A stretch of 64,000 nt of DNA, taken from Bradyrhizobium jicamae. Lineage in GTDB: Bacteria; Pseudomonadota; Alphaproteobacteria; Rhizobiales; Xanthobacteraceae. A program made the position numbers and the translations under genes. The notes below the pieces were generated by a model. It had not been told where the DNA came from. It saw nothing but the letters and a program-made list of their open reading frames with translations, and ran no database searches. The DNA lies in assembly GCF_018130695.1 (NCBI RefSeq), contig NZ_JAFCJX010000005.1:1-64000 (forward strand), read 5' to 3'. Below, in pieces: positions 25,742 through 33,716 of the stretch (its first letter is position 1; the number at the start of each line of letters is the position of its first letter).

Positions 25742-26584
25742 ATGAAATTCACGGGTACCAAGGACTACGTCGCCACCGATGACCTCAAGGTCGCCGTCAA
25801 CGCCGCCATCGTGCTCGAGCGTCCGCTCCTGGTGAAGGGCGAGCCCGGCACCGGCAAGACCGTGCTGGCCGAGGAAGTCGCGAAAGCGATCGATGCGCCG
25901 CTTTTGACCTGGCACATCAAGTCCACCACCAAGGCGCAGCAGGGCCTCTACGAATACGACGCGGTGTCGCGCCTGCGCGACAGCCAGCTCGGCGATGCGC
26001 GGGTGTCCGACATCAAGAACTACATCAAGCGCGGCAAGCTGTGGGAGGCCTTCACCCACGAGAAGCGCCCGGTGCTGCTGATCGACGAGATCGACAAGGC
26101 CGACATCGAATTTCCGAACGATCTGCTGCTCGAGCTCGACCGGATGGAATTCCACGTCTACGAGACCGGCGAGACCATCAAGGCCAAGCTGCGGCCGATC
26201 GTGATGATCACCTCGAACAACGAGAAGGAATTGCCGGACGCATTCCTGCGCCGCTGCTTCTTCCACTACATCAAGTTCCCCGACGCCGACACCATGGGCC
26301 GGATCGTCGACGTGCACTTCCCCAACATCAAGAAGCGCCTGGTGGAAGAGGCGCTGCGCATCTTCTTCGAGGTGCGCGAGGTGCCGGGCCTGAAGAAGAA
26401 GCCCTCGACCTCCGAGCTGCTCGACTGGCTCAAGCTCCTGCTCAACGAGGACATCACGCCGGAGATGCTGAGGGAGCGCGATCCGCGCAAGCTGATTCCG
26501 CCGCTGCATGGCGCGCTGCTGAAGAACGAGCAGGACGTCCATCTGTTCGAGCGCCTCGCATTCCTGAGCCGCCGCGAAGTCTGA
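25742..26584 (+). CDS. MoxR-family AAA+ ATPase
   Basis: 280 residues. Walker A GEPGTGKT (33-40), Walker B VLLIDEIDKAD (about 108-118), sensor region IVMITSNNEKELPDAFLRRCFF with arginine finger residues, and a helical lid. MoxR ATPases act as chaperones for metalloenzyme or complex maturation with VWA-domain partners; the partner CoxE-like gene is at 22322-23497. Intergenic spacing of 186 bases to the diguanylate cyclase gene suggests its own promoter. Ends at a hairpin terminator. Confidence 0.95.
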   Translation: MKFTGTKDYVATDDLKVAVNAAIVLERPLLVKGEPGTGKTVLAEEVAKAIDAPLLTWHIKSTTKAQQGLYEYDAVSRLRDSQLGDARVSDIKNYIKRGKLWEAFTHEKRPVLLIDEIDKADIEFPNDLLLELDRMEFHVYETGETIKAKLRPIVMITSNNEKELPDAFLRRCFFHYIKFPDADTMGRIVDVHFPNIKKRLVEEALRIFFEVREVPGLKKKPSTSELLDWLKLLLNEDITPEMLRERDPRKLIPPLHGALLKNEQDVHLFERLAFLSRREV

Positions 26585-26597
26585 TCCAGAGAATTCC

Positions 26598-26626
26598 AAA
26601 CGCCGGGGCACTTGCTCCGGCGTTTT
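26598..26626 (+). terminator. Rho-independent terminator
   Basis: AAACGCCGG (26598-26606) pairs with CCGGCGTTT (26617-26625), ten-base loop, followed by T. Closes the MoxR transcript. Confidence 0.85.
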
Positions 26627-26662
26627 GCTGTCATGTCTCCAACAACAAGAAGACCAGGGAAA

Positions 26663-28165
26663 ATGAACGTCCAAACTCAAATTCATGCCGCCGAGCCGGT
26701 CACATCTGAACATTTCGACGTCGTGATCGCGGGCGCCGGCATCTCCGGCGTCGGCGCGGCCTATCATTTGACCAAGCAGATGCCCGGCACGAGCTTCGTC
26801 GCGCTGGAGACGCAGAAGACCTTTGGCGGCACCTGGTCGACCCACCGCTATCCCGGCATCCGCTCCGACAGCGACCTGCACACCTTTGGCTACAGCTTCA
26901 AGCCCTGGACCAGCGCGCCGATCGCCTCCGCCGAGGAAATCCTGAAATACATGGGCGAGGTGATCGAGGAGAACGATCTCGCCCGCCACATCCGCTATCG
27001 GCACACCATCACTGCGGCGAGATGGTCGAGCGAGACCAATCTCTGGACCATCGACGCGACGCGGCTCGACACCGGCGAGCATCTGCGCTTCACCGCCAAT
27101 TTCTTCTGGATGTGCCAGGGCTACTATCGCCACGCCGAGGGCTACACGCCGGAATGGAAGGATATGGCCAAATTCAAGGGCCCGATCGTGCATCCGCAGA
27201 ACTGGCCCGAGGATCTCGACTACGCGGGCAAGCGCGTGGTCGTGATCGGCTCGGGCGCCACTGCCGCCACCTTGATCCCGGCAATGGCCAAGGATGCCGG
27301 CCACGTCGTCATGCTGCAGCGCTCGCCGACCTATTTCCGCACCGGCCGCAACGCGATCGAGATCGCGGAGGAGCTGCGCAAGCTGCAGGTGGATGAGAGC
27401 TGGATCCACGAGATCACGCGGCGAAAAATCCTGTTCGACCAAGATGCCTTCACCAGGAAGACGTTTGCCGAGCCGGAGGCCGCCAAAAAGGACCTGCTGT
27501 CGGCGGTCGAAGCCTATCTCGGCAAGGACTATGATATCGCCACCCACTTCACGCCGCGCTACCGGCCGTGGCGGCAGCGCATCGCCTTCATTCCAGATGG
27601 CGATTTGTTTCAGGGCATCAAGTCCGGCAAGGCCTCCGTCGTCACCGACGAGATCGAGCGCTTCACCGAGAAGGGCATCCTGCTCAAGTCCGGCAAGGAG
27701 CTCGAAGCCGACATCATCATCACCGCGACCGGCTTCAACCTGTCCGCCAATGGCGACATCGACTTCGAGGTCGACGGCAAGCCGCTCGACTTCAAGGAAA
27801 CCGTGACCTATCGCGGCATGATGTTCACGGATGTGCCGAACCTCGTCTGGGTGTTCGGCTATTTCCGCGCCAGCTGGACGCTGCGGGTCGACCTCGTCGC
27901 CGACTTCGTCTGCCGCCTGCTCAAGCACATGAAGGAAACCGGCGTCGGCAGGGTCACGCCGCAGCTCAGGCCCGAAGACCACAACATGCCGCTGCTGCCG
28001 TGGATCGATCAGGAGAACTTCAACCCCGGCTACATGCTGCGCGGCATGCACCTGTTGCCGAAGCGCGGCGACAAGCCGGAGTGGCAGCACAATCAGGACT
28101 ACTGGGCCGAGAAGGACGAGTTTCCGCTGATCGACCTCAAGGACAAGGCGTTCGTTTACGGCTGA
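26663..28165 (+). CDS. Flavin-containing (Baeyer-Villiger type) monooxygenase
   Basis: 500 residues. FAD-binding GAGISG (24-29), the FGGTWSTHRYPGIRSDSD region, the Baeyer-Villiger fingerprint FKGPIVHPQNWP (about 171-182, matching FxGxxxHxxxWP), and a second Rossmann motif VIGSGATA for NADPH. Such enzymes insert one oxygen atom into ketones or oxidise heteroatoms using NADPH and O2. The substrate cannot be told. ATG 26663 has AGGGA upstream; a longer frame from 26612 overlaps the terminator. Converges on the GMC oxidoreductase with a repeat in between. Confidence 0.92.
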   Translation: MNVQTQIHAAEPVTSEHFDVVIAGAGISGVGAAYHLTKQMPGTSFVALETQKTFGGTWSTHRYPGIRSDSDLHTFGYSFKPWTSAPIASAEEILKYMGEVIEENDLARHIRYRHTITAARWSSETNLWTIDATRLDTGEHLRFTANFFWMCQGYYRHAEGYTPEWKDMAKFKGPIVHPQNWPEDLDYAGKRVVVIGSGATAATLIPAMAKDAGHVVMLQRSPTYFRTGRNAIEIAEELRKLQVDESWIHEITRRKILFDQDAFTRKTFAEPEAAKKDLLSAVEAYLGKDYDIATHFTPRYRPWRQRIAFIPDGDLFQGIKSGKASVVTDEIERFTEKGILLKSGKELEADIIITATGFNLSANGDIDFEVDGKPLDFKETVTYRGMMFTDVPNLVWVFGYFRASWTLRVDLVADFVCRLLKHMKETGVGRVTPQLRPEDHNMPLLPWIDQENFNPGYMLRGMHLLPKRGDKPEWQHNQDYWAEKDEFPLIDLKDKAFVYG

Positions 28166-28183
28166 GCTCCTTTCTTTCTTCCC

Positions 28184-28337
28184 CTTCTCCCCGCTTGCGG
28201 GGTCGAGACGAGCAGAGCTCGCTCTGAGAAGGTTGGGATGAGGGGGACTCTCCACGAGTCTGGTGCGCGGAGAGTCCCCCTCACCCGCATCGCATCTTCG
28301 ATGCGATGCGACCTCTCCCCGCAAGCGGGGCGAGGTG
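28184..28337. repeat. Long palindromic repeat (copy 1 of family R4)
   Basis: CTCCCCGCTTGCGGGG on the left returns as CCCCGCAAGCGGGG on the right, and GGGGGACTCTCC pairs with GGAGAGTCCCCCTC inside, with an extra GATGCGA hairpin. The unit CTCACCC...CGACCTCTCCC is shared with 34840-34983 and 38901-39033. Located between convergent genes, where it may help end transcription. Confidence 0.8.
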
Positions 28338-28354
28338 AACACGGCACGCATCCC

Positions 28355-29998
28355 TTAGGCATACTCCTCCAGCTTCGCAGCCGCAGGCGCAGTCTTGCCG
28401 CGGATCATGTCGGAGGCCTTGTCGGCGATCATCAACGTTGCCGCATTCAAATTCGCCGAGATCATGCGCGGCATGATCGAGGCGTCGATCACGCGCAGGC
28501 CCTGCAGGCCGTGGACGCGAAGCTGGTCGTCGACGACGGCCCAGGGCGCGTCCGCCGGTCCCATCCGGCAGGTGCAGCCGGGATGGAAGGTGGTGGTGCC
28601 GCGCTCGGTCGCGGCCGCGAGGAACTCGTCGTCGCTCTGCACCTTCGGGCCCGGGAAATCCTCATAGGCGTAATACGGTTTCAGCGGCTCGGAGGCGAGC
28701 AGGCGGCGCGCCAGCTTCATGCCGGCGACGACGACGCGGCGGTCGAGCTCCTCGGCGAGATAATTGGTCTGGATGATCGGGGCTGCGAACGGATCGGCGG
28801 AGCGGATGCGGACATAGCCGCGGCTCTCCGGCCGCTGCTGCCATGAGGCAACCGTCATGCCCGGCTCGTCCTCGAGCTGGCCCTGCACGCCCTCTTTGTA
28901 GCTTGCCGGCGTGAAGGTGAGCTGCAGGTCGGAACTCTCGGCGGTCTCGCCGGAGCGCCAGAAGCAGTAGACCATGGTCGGCGACAGCGACAGCAGGCCG
29001 CGCCGCGTCGTTGCCCATTTCAGCGCCTCGACCCACAGGCTCAAGCCCCGGCGCATTTCGTTGATGGTGCGGATGTCCTTGACCCGCGCCACCGAGCGCG
29101 GCGCGTAGTGATCCTGCAGGCCCTCGCCGACACCTGCCAGCGCGTGCTGCACCTCGATGCCGTGCGACTTCAACAGATCGGGTGCACCGACGCCGGAGAG
29201 CTGCAGCAGCTGCGGCGAGTTGTAGGCGCCGCCGGAGAGGATGACCTCCTTGTTGGCGCGGATCTCGAGCGGATCGCCGTACTTGCCGCCACGGTGATAG
29301 CGCACGCCGACCGCGCGCTTGCCCTCGAGCACGATGCCGGTGACATGGGCATGGGTGCGCACGTCGACATTGGCCCGCTTGCGCGCCGGATGCAGATAGG
29401 CGGTCGCGGCGCTGACGCGCAGCCCATTCTGGATGGTGCGCTGGCAGTAGGAGACGCCCTCCTGGATCTTGCCGTTGTAATCGGGGTTGCGCGGGATGCC
29501 GAGCGAGACCGCGCCGTCCATGAAGGCCTCGCAGAGCGGGTCCTGCCAGTCCATCGTGGTGACGGTGAGCTTGCCGTCGCGGCCGCGATAGGTGTCGTCG
29601 CCCTCGCCGACCCGCCGCTCCATCCGCCGGAAATACGGCAGGATGTCCGGATAGCCCCAGCCGCGATTGCCCATCTGCGCCCAGGTGTCGAAATCCTGGC
29701 GCTGGCCGCGATTATAGATGTGGCCGTTGATCGAGGACGAGCCGCCGAGCGTCTTGCCGCGCGGCGCATAGATGCTGCGTCCGCCGGTATAGGGCCCGAC
29801 CTCCTGCTGGTAGGCCCAGTTGATGCTCTTCATGTGGAAGGTCTTGATGAAGCCGGCCGGCAGATGGATGTAGGGATGCCAGTCGCTCGGCCCAGCCTCC
29901 AGCACGCAGACGCGCGCAGTACCGTCCTCGCTCAGGCGGTTGGCCAGCACGCTCCCGGCGGAGCCTGCGCCGATAATCACATAATCGAACGTTTCCAT
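28355..29998 (-). CDS. GMC-family (choline-dehydrogenase-like) FAD oxidoreductase
   Basis: 547 residues. N-terminal FAD site DYVIIGAGSAGSVLANRL; GMC signatures GGSSSINGHIYNRG (about 85-98) and SGGAYNSPQLLQLSGVG (about 255-271); active-site His in FHPGCTCRMG; the C-terminal part has NLNAATLMIADKASD with the expected Asn. It oxidises alcohols such as choline or aliphatic/aromatic alcohols. No betaine aldehyde dehydrogenase is nearby, so choline is not implied. The GNAT gene lies 28 bases upstream on the same strand. Confidence 0.92.
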   Translation of the reverse strand: METFDYVIIGAGSAGSVLANRLSEDGTARVCVLEAGPSDWHPYIHLPAGFIKTFHMKSINWAYQQEVGPYTGGRSIYAPRGKTLGGSSSINGHIYNRGQRQDFDTWAQMGNRGWGYPDILPYFRRMERRVGEGDDTYRGRDGKLTVTTMDWQDPLCEAFMDGAVSLGIPRNPDYNGKIQEGVSYCQRTIQNGLRVSAATAYLHPARKRANVDVRTHAHVTGIVLEGKRAVGVRYHRGGKYGDPLEIRANKEVILSGGAYNSPQLLQLSGVGAPDLLKSHGIEVQHALAGVGEGLQDHYAPRSVARVKDIRTINEMRRGLSLWVEALKWATTRRGLLSLSPTMVYCFWRSGETAESSDLQLTFTPASYKEGVQGQLEDEPGMTVASWQQRPESRGYVRIRSADPFAAPIIQTNYLAEELDRRVVVAGMKLARRLLASEPLKPYYAYEDFPGPKVQSDDEFLAAATERGTTTFHPGCTCRMGPADAPWAVVDDQLRVHGLQGLRVIDASIMPRMISANLNAATLMIADKASDMIRGKTAPAAAKLEEYA

Positions 29999-30026
29999 CG
30001 TCTCTTTTCTTGCGCTCGCGTCGACG

Positions 30027-30620
30027 TCAGCGCGCCTTTTCGTTGAGTTGATAATTCAAATGGGCCTTCACCGTCGGCCATTCGCTGGCGATGATGCTGT
30101 AAACCACGGTGTCGCGCAACGTGCCGTTGGGTGCGACCTGATGACTGCGCAGGATGCCGTCCTGCTTGGCGCCGAGGCGCTCGATGCCGCGGCGGCTCTG
30201 GTGGTTGAAGAAGTGCGTACGGAATTCCACCGCGATGCAATCAAGCGTCTCGAAGGCGTGAGTCAGCAGCAAGAGCTTGCACTGCGTATTGACCGCGCTG
30301 CGCTGTACGCGCTTGGCGTACCAGGTCGAGCCGATCTCGACACGGCGGTTCGGCGTGTCGACATTCATGTAGGTCGACATGCCCGCGATCTTGCCCTCGG
30401 CATCGAACACCGTGAACGGCAGCATGGTGCCGGCCTTCTGCAGGCCGAGCCGCCGGTCGATCTCTTTTGTCATGTTCTCCGGTGTCGGGATCGCGGTGTA
30501 CCAGAGCTTCCAGAGCTCGCCGTCCTTCACGGCCTCGGTCAGACCGGCCAGGTGATCATGCGACAGCGGTTCGAGCCGCGCATGCGCGCCGCGAAGGGTG
30601 ACCGATTCAAGCCAGGGCAT
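30027..30620 (-). CDS. GNAT family N-acetyltransferase (RimJ/RimL type)
   Basis: 197 residues. N-terminal L-R-G-A-H-A-R-L-E-P-L is typical of RimJ/RimL-type acetyltransferases, then VFDAEGKIAGMSTYMNV and RRVEIGSTWYAKRVQRSAVNTQCKLLLLTHAF, the acetyl-CoA motif, though the usual Q/RxxGxG/A is changed to RVQRSAV. RTHFFNHQSRRGIERLGAKQDG is the conserved C-terminal part. Likely acetylates an amino group of a protein or small molecule. AAGGAA before the ATG. Upstream partner of the GMC gene. Confidence 0.85.
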   Translation of the reverse strand: MPWLESVTLRGAHARLEPLSHDHLAGLTEAVKDGELWKLWYTAIPTPENMTKEIDRRLGLQKAGTMLPFTVFDAEGKIAGMSTYMNVDTPNRRVEIGSTWYAKRVQRSAVNTQCKLLLLTHAFETLDCIAVEFRTHFFNHQSRRGIERLGAKQDGILRSHQVAPNGTLRDTVVYSIIASEWPTVKAHLNYQLNEKAR

Positions 30621-30660
30621 TTCGAGATTCCTTCATGTGAGGTTCCGCCCTCACCCTAGC

Positions 30661-30697
30661 CGTCATTGCGAGCGAAGCGAAGCAATCCATTGCTCCG
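30661..30697. repeat. Dispersed repeat CGTCATTGCGAGCGAAGCGAAGC (half copy)
   Basis: CGTCATTGCGAGCGAAGCGAAGCAATCCA matches the left arm of the complete inverted unit at 58730-58814. The right arm is missing here. Confidence 0.75.
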
Positions 30698-30731
30698 AAG
30701 ACATTGGCCGCTTTCGCCCTCACGCGCACTC

Positions 30732-31658
30732 TCACTTGTTCAAAAAGTTCAGCGGCAGGCCGCCGCGCGGCCAGTCCATCGCGATCAGCTCGCCCTTGCC
30801 CGACAGCGTGATGTAGGCGGTCTTCAGCTCGGGGCCGCCAAAGGCGATGTTGGTGGTGACGCGGTCGCCGGTCGGCACCTGTTCGACCACGGCACCGTCG
30901 GGCGCGATCACGGAGATGCAGCCCGAGATCAGCGTCGCGACGCAGACATTGCCGCCCGCTTCCACCGCGAGCGAGTCGAACATCTGGTAGCCGCCGAGGC
31001 CCGCGATCGGTTTTCCCCGTTCACCGCGATAGATGATGTCGCGCGGCTTGATGGTGCCGGGCTCGCCGATGTCGTAGGCCCAGAGCCGCGCCGTCGGGGT
31101 TTCCGCGGCGTAGACCGTCTTCTCATCCGGCGATAGCCCGATGCCGTTCGGCGGCAGCACGCCGTGCACGGCTTCGACGACCTCCTTCATGCCGGGCTTG
31201 AGATAGTGCAACCCGCCGACATCCATCTCGCGGGGACGGCGCTTGCCGAGGTCGGTGAACCACAGGCCGCCCTGCCTGTCGAACACCAGATCGTTCGGCC
31301 CGCGCAGCGCATGCTCGCCGCATTTGCTCACGACGGTCTCGACCTTGCCGGACTGCAGGTCGACGCGCTGGATCGAGCCGCCCTGGTAGTCCTCCGGCTG
31401 CGGGCCCGGCATGATCAGATTCTTGGTCGGAATCCAGGAGAAGCCGCCATTGTTGCAGACATACATCTTGCCGTCGGGACCCAATGCCGCACCGTTCGGC
31501 CCGCCCGGCATCTTGGCGACGATCTCCTTGCGGCCGTCGGGATAGACGCGGGTCAGACGCTGGCCGCGGATCTCGACCAGGACCACCGAGCCGTCAGGCA
31601 TCACCACGGGGCCTTCGGGAAACTCCAGATCGGTGGCGAGAATTTTGATATTGGCCAT
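30732..31658 (-). CDS. SMP-30/gluconolactonase-family protein
   Basis: 308 residues, six-bladed beta-propeller family. Features: LEFPEGPVV near the N terminus with the metal-binding Glu, CNNGGFSW, LRGPNDLVFDRQGGLWFTD with the Asn ligand, and PNGIGLSPDEKTVYAAE with the Asp ligand. Members are divalent-metal lactonases that hydrolyse sugar lactones. No signal peptide, so cytoplasmic. Genes around do not define the sugar. Upstream 31659-32692 has no gene. Confidence 0.9.
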   Translation of the reverse strand: MANIKILATDLEFPEGPVVMPDGSVVLVEIRGQRLTRVYPDGRKEIVAKMPGGPNGAALGPDGKMYVCNNGGFSWIPTKNLIMPGPQPEDYQGGSIQRVDLQSGKVETVVSKCGEHALRGPNDLVFDRQGGLWFTDLGKRRPREMDVGGLHYLKPGMKEVVEAVHGVLPPNGIGLSPDEKTVYAAETPTARLWAYDIGEPGTIKPRDIIYRGERGKPIAGLGGYQMFDSLAVEAGGNVCVATLISGCISVIAPDGAVVEQVPTGDRVTTNIAFGGPELKTAYITLSGKGELIAMDWPRGGLPLNFLNK

Positions 31659-31815
31659 GGCATCCTCCCGGCTCGTTGGCTGCAGGCGGATGTCTTAGCC
31701 CCCGCGCACGCAACATGTTGGTTTGGTTCGTTATGACAAAGCCGGTTTGGCTTGCCAAGCAAGCCTCGCGCAAGGCTGCCCGGCGTTGGTGACGCACGAT
31801 TGCAACCAACCGCGG

Positions 31816-31917
31816 TGTCATCACCCGCGCACGCGGGTGATCCAGTATTCCAGAGGCGGTTGTGATTGAGCCGAGAAGCCGCGGCGTACTGGATCCCCGC
31901 GTTCGCGGGGATGACAT
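31816..31917. repeat. Dispersed repeat with GGATCCCCGCGTTCGCGGGGATGACA arm
   Basis: TGTCATCACCCGCGCACGCGGGTGATCCAGTA on the left is matched by the inverted GCGTACTGGATCCCCGC...GGGGATGACA on the right, each arm itself a short hairpin. A common intergenic form in Bradyrhizobium. Lies upstream of the SMP-30 gene. Confidence 0.75.
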
Positions 31918-31979
31918 TGAAATATGCATCCGCATTCTCGCGACATGATTTGTCCGAGTTGTCCATCTCGTTCCGCCCT

Positions 31980-32360
31980 CTCTTGATAACGAGGGCGCAG
32001 GGAAGACCGGGTGCACGCCGCACCCGCGGTCTCATGCGCCATGTGCACAGAAGAAAGTGCGCGCACGAGCATACAGGTTTGGCTGAGACATCCCGGCCTT
32101 CCCTGCGCGATGGCCTTACGGCTTATACGTGCTCGCCCTGGTGAGACTCTGCGTTTGTGTCACCATCATCCGCGATCGGCTTTGGGCCTTTCGCGTGCTT
32201 GCCACCTGCATCGGGGCGGCAGGCCCACACGACTTCACCGTCCGCCTTGCGCACACACGCCTGTCGCACGCCCAGCGGCCACCGCATCTGCACCCACGTT
32301 CGTGGCGTTCGCGAGCGCCCCTCGTGTCGGGTGAGACGGGGCACATTAAACATCTGATTT
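31980..32360. repeat. Candidate conserved non-coding element, about 380 bases
   Basis: No convincing gene, yet overlapping open frames occur on both strands (for example 32123-32374 on the minus strand, 83 codons, and 32011-32334 on the plus strand). From memory, near-identical translated pieces are scattered through Bradyrhizobium annotations as hypothetical proteins, which is the mark of a repeated non-coding element with open frames. Flanked by other repeat families. Origin and function unknown. Confidence 0.4.
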
Positions 32361-32469
32361 GGGTCGAATGTCAAGCGCTATTCGTCGAATCGGAAGTAAA
32401 TTTCTGCATTTTTATTATTCGCGCAATCGGCATTCGCCATAGTCCGTAAGGGACGCACCGGCGGAAGGG

Positions 32470-32643
32470 TTCCCTCCCCCCTTGCGGGGGAGGGTTAGGG
32501 AGAGGGGTGGCCACACGACGTGCTCTCGCCGTATGAGTTGCCAGGACGAGCGATTGAAGATTGCGAGCGTCATGCGCTCATCGATCATCCCGCCCGGGGC
32601 TTACCCCTCTCCCCCAACCCTCCCCCGCAAGGGGGGAGGGAGC
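32470..32643. repeat. Palindromic repeat (copy 2 of family R4, CCCTCCCCCC subtype)
   Basis: TTCCCTCCCCCCTTGCGGGG and CCCCGCAAGGGGGGAGGGAG form the outer arms, with GGTTAGGGAGAGGGGT and ACCCCTCTCCC inside. The left arm is nearly identical to that at 56029-56134. Confidence 0.8.
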
Positions 32644-32692
32644 CTGAGCAGCGTGCTCACCTCACGTCGGATGGATGGAGCGCAGCACTCAC

Positions 32693-33532
32693 CTACCCCT
32701 TCACCGGCACCCAGATCTCCAATCCGCCATTGCCGGTCGAGGCATCGAACGTCTCGTCGTAGCGCTCGAAGTTCGGGGCGTCGGCGACTTTCAGGCCGGA
32801 TTGCGGCAGCCAGTGATTCCAGATGGTGCCGACGGTGCGGCGGATGGTGGAGATGTGCTGGTCGTGGGTGAACACGACATAGGTCTGCTCGGGGATGCGC
32901 ACATGGGCGAATTCGTGCGGCAGGTCGGAGAAGTCGGCGACCTCACAGCCTGCGATGTAGTCGAAATTGCCGGCATCGTCGCCGTTGCAGCAGACGCCAT
33001 AGGCGACCTTGCCGACGCGGCGCGGGATGCCCTCCTGCGCGAGGTGGAAGCGGTGCCACTGGTTGGGAATCGCGGCCGTGCTGTCACCGGCGTGGTTGTA
33101 GCGCTCGCCGACACCGGCGACGAGGAAGGCTTTGCCGGTGACGGTGCGCGGCGGCTTGAGGTGATCGAGAGCGGTGGAGATCATCTTGATCGGCTCCTGA
33201 AGCTTGAGGTCATCAAGGCACGCTCCGGCGCGCACCATTTCCGGCGTGACGCCGAAATGGTCGCGGAACGCGCGGGTGAAAGCTTCGTGGGAGCCGTAAT
33301 CCGCATCGAGCGCGAGGCTGAGGATATCGGGCGCGCCGCCGGCGAGCGCGCGGGCGGCCTCGCTGAGGCGGCGGGCCCGCACGTAACGCATGACGGAAAA
33401 TCCCGTGACTTCCGCGAACGCCCGCACCAGATGAAAGCGCGACACGCCGGCAACGCCCGAAATCTCGTCGAGCGTCAGCGGCGCGCCGAGATGGCTTTCG
33501 ATGTACCAGAGCGCTTTCTGGGCTGGATTCAT
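32693..33532 (-). CDS. AraC-family regulator with GyrI-like effector domain
   Basis: 279 residues. N-terminal AraC/XylS double HTH (about 5-105: LTLDEISGVAGVSRFHLVRAF, then VRARRLSEAARALA and SHEAFTRAFRDHFGVTPEMVR), followed by a GyrI-like/AraC effector-binding domain (about 125-279) with the ending GGLEIWVPVKG. The domain order (HTH first) is that of the MarA/Rob-GyrI type. ATG 33532 has GAAGGGAAGG upstream. Divergent from the enolase-superfamily gene; the 184 bases between carry two palindromes at 33612-33663 that are good operator candidates. Confidence 0.92.
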   Translation of the reverse strand: MNPAQKALWYIESHLGAPLTLDEISGVAGVSRFHLVRAFAEVTGFSVMRYVRARRLSEAARALAGGAPDILSLALDADYGSHEAFTRAFRDHFGVTPEMVRAGACLDDLKLQEPIKMISTALDHLKPPRTVTGKAFLVAGVGERYNHAGDSTAAIPNQWHRFHLAQEGIPRRVGKVAYGVCCNGDDAGNFDYIAGCEVADFSDLPHEFAHVRIPEQTYVVFTHDQHISTIRRTVGTIWNHWLPQSGLKVADAPNFERYDETFDASTGNGGLEIWVPVKG

Positions 33533-33611
33533 GGACGACCTTCCCTTCGAAGCCCGCCCATCCTGCGCCGATGCATTGCGTGTCACTTGACTGTCCTTGC
33601 TCTTCCCTGAC

Positions 33612-33663
33612 GGAACATATGTTCCATCAGACGGAAATTTAGCAGCAAATGTGTTGCTGATAA
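33612..33663. promoter_or_regulatory. Two palindromes between divergent AraC and enolase-superfamily genes
   Basis: GGAACATATGTTCC (33612-33625) is a perfect 14-base palindrome. TTAGCAGCAA-ATGTG-TTGCTGATAA (33639-33663) is a near-perfect inverted repeat. Both lie in the shared promoter region. They are candidate operators for the adjacent AraC-type regulator or for a GntR/LacI-type regulator elsewhere. Confidence 0.5.
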
Positions 33664-33716
33664 CAGATCGCAATCGTGCATACTTCCCGCACCGACAGTC
33701 GGAAAGGCAGACAACA

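Noticed and set aside
23504..28351. A 1615-codon open frame on the minus strand
   Set aside because: It lies antisense to the diguanylate cyclase, MoxR and monooxygenase genes, which have clear domains. High GC removes stops from the opposite frame.
28355..29998. Assignment of the GMC enzyme as choline dehydrogenase BetA
   Set aside because: No betaine aldehyde dehydrogenase, BetI or choline transporter nearby. The family includes many alcohol oxidases.
32123..32374. An 83-codon minus-strand frame in the repeat-rich region
   Set aside because: It overlaps plus-strand frames of similar length inside a probable repeated non-coding element, so coding is doubtful.
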